DNA from: Nocardioides coralli | GTDB lineage: Bacteria; Actinomycetota; Actinomycetes; Propionibacteriales; Nocardioidaceae | Direction of reading: 5' to 3' | DNA length: 64,000 nucleotides | Assembly: GCF_019880385.1 (NCBI RefSeq) | Contig: NZ_CP082273.1 | Span: forward strand, 3,410,001-3,474,000 | Part shown: positions 60,019 to 64,000 of the stretch, in pieces | Layout of the letters: every line of letters begins with the position of its first letter | Position numbering within the stretch: the first letter of the stretch is position 1 | Notes under the pieces: model-generated | Told to the model about the DNA's origin: nothing | The model's input: the letters and a program-made list of their open reading frames with translations, nothing else | Database searches by the model: none | Position numbers and translations under genes: made by a program

Positions 60019-60528
60019 ATGATCACCCCCCAGTCCCCCGCCCCTGCCCTCGACCTGCCGCTGGTCTCCGGGGGCAGGTTCCGGCTCAGCGAGCAGCAGC
60101 CCGAGGCGTTCACCATGATCGTCTTCTACCGCGGCCTGCACTGCCCGGTGTGCCGCAAGCAGCTCAGCGAGCTCGACCGCAGGCTCGACGACCTGCGTGA
60201 CGCCGGCCTCGAGGTCGTGGCGGTGAGCGGCGACGACGAGGACCGGGCACGGCGCAGCGTCGAGGACTGGCGACTCGACCGGCTCCCGGTCGCCTACGGG
60301 CAGGACGTGGAGTCGATGCGCGAGTGGGGGCTCTTCGTGAGCAAGGCCGTCAAGGACGGCGAGCCGGACCTGTTCGGTGAGCCCGGGATGTTCCTGGTCA
60401 AGCCCGACGGCACCGTTTTCTGGCAGGTCCTCTCCTCGATGCCCTTCGCCCGGCCGCACGTCGACGACGTCCTCGCCGGTGTCTCGTTCGTGCTCGAGAA
60501 CGACTACCCGGCGCGCGGCGAGGCCTGA
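60019..60528 (+). CDS. AhpC/TSA-type peroxiredoxin-like protein
   Basis: A 169-residue thioredoxin-fold protein: LPLVSGGRFRLSEQQPEAFT leads to FYRGLHCPVCRKQLSELD, which carries a CxxC at the position of the peroxidatic Cys. LEVVAVSGDDEDRARRSVED and FGEPGMFLVKPDGTVFWQVL complete the fold. The CPVC motif makes it the redoxin/AhpC-like subgroup, acting as thiol peroxidase or disulfide reductase. ATG 60019 lies after CTCCTCCC without a strong Shine-Dalgarno site (a GGAG is at 60005-60008). Confidence 0.87.
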   Translation: MITPQSPAPALDLPLVSGGRFRLSEQQPEAFTMIVFYRGLHCPVCRKQLSELDRRLDDLRDAGLEVVAVSGDDEDRARRSVEDWRLDRLPVAYGQDVESMREWGLFVSKAVKDGEPDLFGEPGMFLVKPDGTVFWQVLSSMPFARPHVDDVLAGVSFVLENDYPARGEA

Positions 60529-60561
60529 GGACGGAGCCCGGTCGGTGCCCGGCCGGCCGCT

Positions 60562-61446
60562 TCAGTCGCGGTCGAGCCGGGCCAGCTCCTCCTCGCTCAG
60601 GACCAGGTCGGCCGCGGCGGCCGAGTCGGTGATCGAACCGGGCCGCTTGGCCCCGGGGATCGGGATCACGACCGGCGACTGGGCCAGCTCCCAGGCGAGG
60701 GCGACCTGCTGGGCGCTGACCCCGCGGGCCGCGGCGACCTCGGCGAAGGCCGGGTGGTGATCGGCGAGCTCCTTGGCGTCGGCGAGCCCACCGAGCGGGC
60801 TCCACGGCAGGAACGCCAGGCCCAGCTCCTCGCACACGTCGATCTCGGGGCGGCTGCTGCGGAAGCGGGGGCTGAACTCGTTCTGAACGCTCACCAGCCG
60901 GTCGCCGAGCACCTTGTGGGCCGCGCGGATCTGGTCGGGGTCGGCGTTGGACAGGCCGATCATCCGCACCTTCCCCGTGCCGGCGATCTCCTCCAGGGTG
61001 CCGATCACGTCGTCGTAGTCGACGTCGGGATCGGGACGGTGGTGCTGCCACAGCGCGATCTGCTCCACCCCGAGTCGCCGCAGGCTGGCGTCCACGGCGG
61101 CGTGCAGGTGTGCCGGGGAGCTGTCGGTGTCCCAGCCGCCGCCCTCGGTCCGGACGTGGCCGCCCTTGGTGGCGAGCACCACGCGGTCGCGGACGCCGAG
61201 CTCGTCGAGGATGCCGGCCACCAGGAGCTCGTTGGCGCCCTGGGCGTCGGCGCCCTTCTCCTCGCCGGGGCCGTAGGCGTCGGCGGTGTCGAAGAGGGTG
61301 ACGCCGGCATCCAGCGCGGCGCGGACGGTGTCGAGCAGCTGCTCGCGTGGCTGGGTGCCGGTCTGGTCGAAGGTCATCAGCCCCATGCCGATCGCCCCCA
61401 CCTCGATGCGGCCGACGGTCTCGTTCCCGAGGTTGCGTGTGTGCAT
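60562..61446 (-). CDS. Aldo/keto reductase
   Basis: A 294-residue AKR: DTADAYGPGEEKGADAQGAN has the catalytic Asp and Tyr, VVLATKGGHV the Lys and LWQHHRPDPDVDY the His. The NADPH loop is PIPGAKRPGSITDSA. It belongs to the YajO/PdxI-like branch with unknown substrate. Shares only the fold with the aldo/keto reductase at 26899. ATG 61446 begins the conserved N-terminus. Confidence 0.88.
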   Translation of the reverse strand: MHTRNLGNETVGRIEVGAIGMGLMTFDQTGTQPREQLLDTVRAALDAGVTLFDTADAYGPGEEKGADAQGANELLVAGILDELGVRDRVVLATKGGHVRTEGGGWDTDSSPAHLHAAVDASLRRLGVEQIALWQHHRPDPDVDYDDVIGTLEEIAGTGKVRMIGLSNADPDQIRAAHKVLGDRLVSVQNEFSPRFRSSRPEIDVCEELGLAFLPWSPLGGLADAKELADHHPAFAEVAAARGVSAQQVALAWELAQSPVVIPIPGAKRPGSITDSAAAADLVLSEEELARLDRD

Positions 61447-61488
61447 GGCCCGACCCTACGAGCCCGACCCTGAGGGGGGCACCACAGC

Positions 61489-61521
61489 GCCCCCGAGCCC
61501 GGCTGCTCCGGGATCGGGGGC
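61489..61521 (-). terminator. Hairpin terminator for the FAD oxidase gene
   Basis: GCCCCCGA (61489-61496) pairs with TCGGGGGC (61514-61521), with an inner CCGG/CCGG stem and five-base loop. On the minus strand it lies 23 bases past the oxidase stop, ahead of the aldo/keto reductase gene. Confidence 0.55.
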
Positions 61522-61544
61522 GGCTGCGGTGGTGGTGCGGTGGG

Positions 61545-62924
61545 TCAGGCCTCGAGCGCGTGACCGATGGCGATCACCCCGTCGGGGTCGTAGGTGCGCA
61601 CCGCGCGCCGCATCCGGGCGAGCGTCGGCTCGTCGTAGGCGTCGTGGTACTCGGCGGCCGTGAAGGTGAAGTTCGGCAGCCGGTGACCACCGGTCCAGGG
61701 CGCCATGACCTCCAGGACCCTGGCGGCGTGCTCCTCGATGCCGGGGACCTCGGTGATGCCGACGACCAGCAGGGAGTACGCCGCGTCACGGGAGCAGAAC
61801 GCGCTCTCGTGCCGGCCCCGACGTGCCATCTCGCCGCCCATCTGCCGCACCTCGATGAGGATCTGTGGGGAGCCCGAATCGGCACCGGCGACGTCGAGCA
61901 GGGCCGCGGCAGCCTCGGCGGGGAAGTCGGACAGCACCGTCGCGGCCTCGAAGCACGGGACCGGGTCGAGCGGGTCGGTGTGGACCGAGTCGACCTCGGT
62001 GTAGGGCTTGTGGGCGACGTCGTCGAGGATCACCGGCGCGGCGTCCCGCATCGCGGCGAACCAGCGCTCGCCGTCCGTGGGGTCGCCGGTCCACAGGTAG
62101 CGGATCGAGAGCGACATGCGACCGGCGAGCATCGGCGGCACCTCGGGAACCTCCGGCAGCTGGAACAGGCCGAACGACGTCGTGCCGAGCTCCGGGAGCT
62201 CCGCCGACCACTCGCGCCAGCGCTTGATGACCCGCGCCGCGTCCTCACCCGCGAACCAGAGCGAGCCGCCGTAGAACGTGGGCTGGTGCACCAGGTCGAA
62301 CTCGATGGCGGTGACGATGCCCAGCATCCCCTTGCCCCCGCGCAGGGCGAAGAAGAGCTCCGGGTGCTCGGTCGGGGTCACCCGGCGCAGGACCCCGTCG
62401 CCGGTGACGACCTCGATCGCACGCACCCGGTCGATGGCCATGCCGTAGGTGCGGGCCATCGGGCCCAGGCCGCCGCCGGTCGTGTAGCCGACGATGCCGA
62501 CGTCGGTGATCGAGCCCGACAGCGGGGCCAGGCCGTACGGCGCCGCGGCCTCGACGACGCGCAACCACTTCACGCCGGCGCCCACGCGAGCCCAGCCTTC
62601 GGGGTGCACGACGCACTCGTCGAGCCCCTTGGTGGTGACCAGCAACGCGCCGATCAGGCTGGCGATCGGGCCGTGACCGGTGGCCTGCGGGGTGACGGTG
62701 ATCCCGTGACGTGCGGCGAACCGGACCGCGGCCACGACGTCCTCCGCGGACTGGGCGGCCAGCACCGCGGCCGGCCGCACCGGGATCGCGAGGTTCCAGG
62801 GCGAGACGAGGGCGTCGTACTCCTCGCTTCCCGGGACGGCGAGGGTCCCGGTGGTCCGGGCGGCCAGCTCGGCGAACGGGACCTGGGTGCGGAGCGACTC
62901 CGCACGGGTTTCGACGACAGTCAT
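61545..62924 (-). CDS. FAD-binding oxidoreductase, berberine-bridge-enzyme type
   Basis: A 459-residue FAD-linked oxidase of the VAO/BBE group. The FAD_binding_4 domain (about 45-215) has VTPQATGHGPIAS, whose His is the usual flavin attachment residue, then GYTTGGGLGPMARTYGMAID and ALRGGKGMLGIVTAIEFDL. The second flavin-linking Cys of bicovalent enzymes is absent. The BBE tail reads AEYHDAYDEPTLARMRRAVR then TYDPDGVI. Substrate unknown; relatives oxidise sugars or act in secondary metabolism. ATG 62924 is preceded by GGAGGAAACC. Three TCAAG repeats upstream suggest SARP activation. Confidence 0.87.
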   Translation of the reverse strand: MTVVETRAESLRTQVPFAELAARTTGTLAVPGSEEYDALVSPWNLAIPVRPAAVLAAQSAEDVVAAVRFAARHGITVTPQATGHGPIASLIGALLVTTKGLDECVVHPEGWARVGAGVKWLRVVEAAAPYGLAPLSGSITDVGIVGYTTGGGLGPMARTYGMAIDRVRAIEVVTGDGVLRRVTPTEHPELFFALRGGKGMLGIVTAIEFDLVHQPTFYGGSLWFAGEDAARVIKRWREWSAELPELGTTSFGLFQLPEVPEVPPMLAGRMSLSIRYLWTGDPTDGERWFAAMRDAAPVILDDVAHKPYTEVDSVHTDPLDPVPCFEAATVLSDFPAEAAAALLDVAGADSGSPQILIEVRQMGGEMARRGRHESAFCSRDAAYSLLVVGITEVPGIEEHAARVLEVMAPWTGGHRLPNFTFTAAEYHDAYDEPTLARMRRAVRTYDPDGVIAIGHALEA

Positions 62925-62940
62925 GGTTTCCTCCGTGATT

Positions 62941-62963
62941 CGTGGTGTGTCGCGAGCACCACG
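62941..62963 (-). promoter_or_regulatory. Leader hairpin upstream of the FAD oxidase gene
   Basis: CGTGGTG (62941-62947) and CACCACG (62957-62963) form a perfect 7-bp stem over a nine-base loop. It lies between the presumed -10 region and the ribosome-binding site and could stabilise or attenuate the transcript. Confidence 0.4.
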
Positions 62964-62976
62964 ATGGATTCACGTG

Positions 62977-63004
62977 CTTGAGGGAACCTTGACGACGACT
63001 TGAG
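62977..63004 (-). promoter_or_regulatory. SARP/BTAD-type activator box: three direct repeats at 11-bp spacing
   Basis: On the plus strand CTTGAG (62977), CTTGAC (62988) and CTTGAG (62999) recur every 11 bases; in the gene's direction these read CTCAAG, GTCAAG, CTCAAG. SARP regulators bind heptameric direct repeats spaced by 11 bp, with the last one about 8 bp from -10. Here CATCGT (62961-62966, minus strand) lies about 9 bp downstream of the last repeat and fits such a -10. Regulator identity is inferred; no SARP gene is in the window. Confidence 0.7.
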
Positions 63005-63011
63005 CCGCTGG

Positions 63012-64000
63012 TCAGGTGCGGCCGCCGGGCGGCCGCGGGGGCACGAACAGACCCTCGGGGTCGGCCGCCCGCCGGACCTGCGCCAGTCGCCCGGCCGTCT
63101 CCGCCGACCAGGCGCGGCGCTCGTCCGCGCCCTCGGCCATGTTGAGGTAGCGGGCCCCGCTGTCCCACTCCCGCAGCGACCCCAGGGTGCGGCCCATCTG
63201 CTCCCGCACCGCGGTCCAGCCCGCTCCCTCGTCCAGCCCGACCCCCAGCACCAGGAAGGCGCCCGGCATCCGGTCGAGCACGCCCGCGCGCGCGGACGCC
63301 CGGCCGAGGGCACCGCCGAGCTGGCGCAGCTCCAGGAACAGCAGCCCGGTGCCGGGAGCGGGGCTGGTCGCCGCGAGCAGCCCGTCGATCGCACCGTCGG
63401 GCAGGTCGTCGAGCAGCAGGCTGTCGGCGTAGACGGCCGTCGGGTCCTCCGGGTCGAGGTGGAGGTCGGCCAGGGCACCCGTGGCCCGGGTCTCGAAGGT
63501 GTCGATCTCGGGGTGCATCGCCCGCAGCGGCGCCAGGATCGCCCGGGCCCGGTCGGCGTCACCCAGCACGGTGCCGTCGATCACGACCAGGCTCCGGCCC
63601 CGCACCTCGGCAGGCAGCCACGGCTCGTCAGGGGCGCGCAGCAGCCGGGCGATGGTCGTGACCTCCTCGGGCGCCTCGAGGGCCCAGCTGCGCCAGCCGC
63701 GCAGCACGCGGTCGGCGCTGCTCCAGTCCCAGGCCAGCATGCCGGCGTACGCCTCGCGCAGGGGCAGCAGGTCGAACTCGAGGGCCGTGACCACCCCGAA
63801 GCCGCCGCCACCACCCCGCGCCGCCCACAGCAGGTCGGCGTCGTGGTCGTCGGTGGCGCGCACGAAGGTCCCGTCCGCCGTCACCAGCTCGACGGCCGTC
63901 AGCGCGCTGCACTGCAGGCCGGCGTGCCGGGCGTACCAGCTCAGGCCGCCGCCGAGCGAGGAGCCCACCACGCCCACGCCGGGGCTGGTGGTGTGGAGGG
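63012..64000 (-). CDS. FAD-binding oxidoreductase, berberine-bridge-enzyme type (5' end outside window)
   Basis: At least 329 residues of a second BBE-type oxidase; the frame is open to the window edge, so the N-terminus with the flavin-attachment motif is missing. Visible are TSPGVGVVGSSLGGGLSWYA then RHAGLQCSALTAVELVTADG, WAARGGGGGFGVVTALEFDL and the BBE-like tail ARYLNMAEGADERRAW with QVRRAADPEGLF. It is a paralog of the oxidase just downstream (FGVVTALEFDL here against LGIVTAIEFDL there). GTG 63977 is in frame but lies inside the FAD domain and is not the start. The 87-base gap to the next gene holds the SARP-type repeats. Confidence 0.83.
   Translation of the reverse strand, partial: LHTTSPGVGVVGSSLGGGLSWYARHAGLQCSALTAVELVTADGTFVRATDDHDADLLWAARGGGGGFGVVTALEFDLLPLREAYAGMLAWDWSSADRVLRGWRSWALEAPEEVTTIARLLRAPDEPWLPAEVRGRSLVVIDGTVLGDADRARAILAPLRAMHPEIDTFETRATGALADLHLDPEDPTAVYADSLLLDDLPDGAIDGLLAATSPAPGTGLLFLELRQLGGALGRASARAGVLDRMPGAFLVLGVGLDEGAGWTAVREQMGRTLGSLREWDSGARYLNMAEGADERRAWSAETAGRLAQVRRAADPEGLFVPPRPPGGRT

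Overview
The window is high-GC DNA (roughly 70% or more by eye) with densely packed genes on both strands, frequent GTG starts, many leaderless promoters and actinobacterial gene families (DUF1707, DUF5709, DUF6351, DUF664/DinB, a CE1758/CE1759-type oxidoreductase pair, a fragment of a DUF222-type HNH endonuclease). This points to an actinomycete, most likely a Nocardioides or close relative in Nocardioidaceae. That assignment is inference from gene content. No rRNA, tRNA, CRISPR array, integrase or intact insertion sequence was found.

Layout. 0-8.5 kb: EF-G-like translation GTPase, a lipoprotein class B penicillin-binding protein, membrane protein, YceI, homocysteine methyltransferase, double-GNAT protein and a PadR-DUF1707 operon with a palindromic operator. 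8.6-18 kb: secreted DUF6351 protein, Kef-type antiporter, HAD hydrolase, YczE-like and MscS-like membrane proteins, a lower-GC anchored hypothetical protein, a long inverted repeat, an SDR and a LOG-like protein. 17-20 kb: a RimK-type glutamate ligase carrying an RCK_C-like tail, divergent from a retropepsin-like protease and an AspA/AstE carboxypeptidase. This looks like a peptide-tag writing and erasing module and is the most interesting functional system here.

20-33 kb: LLM oxidoreductase with FMN reductase, AtoE transporter, LysR, racemase, then an operon of aldo/keto reductase, agmatinase-family ureohydrolase, YcaQ-like protein and ATP-grasp ligase, followed by a kinase-like gene and a PuuB-like FAD oxidase (possible polyamine context). 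33-44 kb: small accessory enzymes (GNATs, acylphosphatase, three DHFR/RibD-like proteins across the window), a BNR-propeller protein, an antiporter coupled to a hydrolase-OsmC fusion gene that is frameshifted, DinB, MFS transporter and a divergent WYL regulator. 44.9-46.5 kb: HNH endonuclease remnant next to a Kelch lipoprotein.

46.6-52.7 kb: GNATs, PHP phosphoesterase, DksA-like zinc finger, SRPBCC, hydrolase, NhaP-type antiporter and a lipoprotein. 52.7-58.6 kb: a 1,940-residue secreted amylase-pullulanase fusion behind a recognisable promoter with an overlapping palindromic operator. 58.6-64 kb: a small membrane ORF in a lower-GC gap, SurA-N protein, peroxiredoxin-like protein, aldo/keto reductase, and two tandem FAD-linked oxidases. 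The complete oxidase is preceded by three TCAAG repeats at exact 11-bp spacing, the pattern expected for a SARP/BTAD activator.

Functional identities come from reading motifs in translated sequence. No database search was run.
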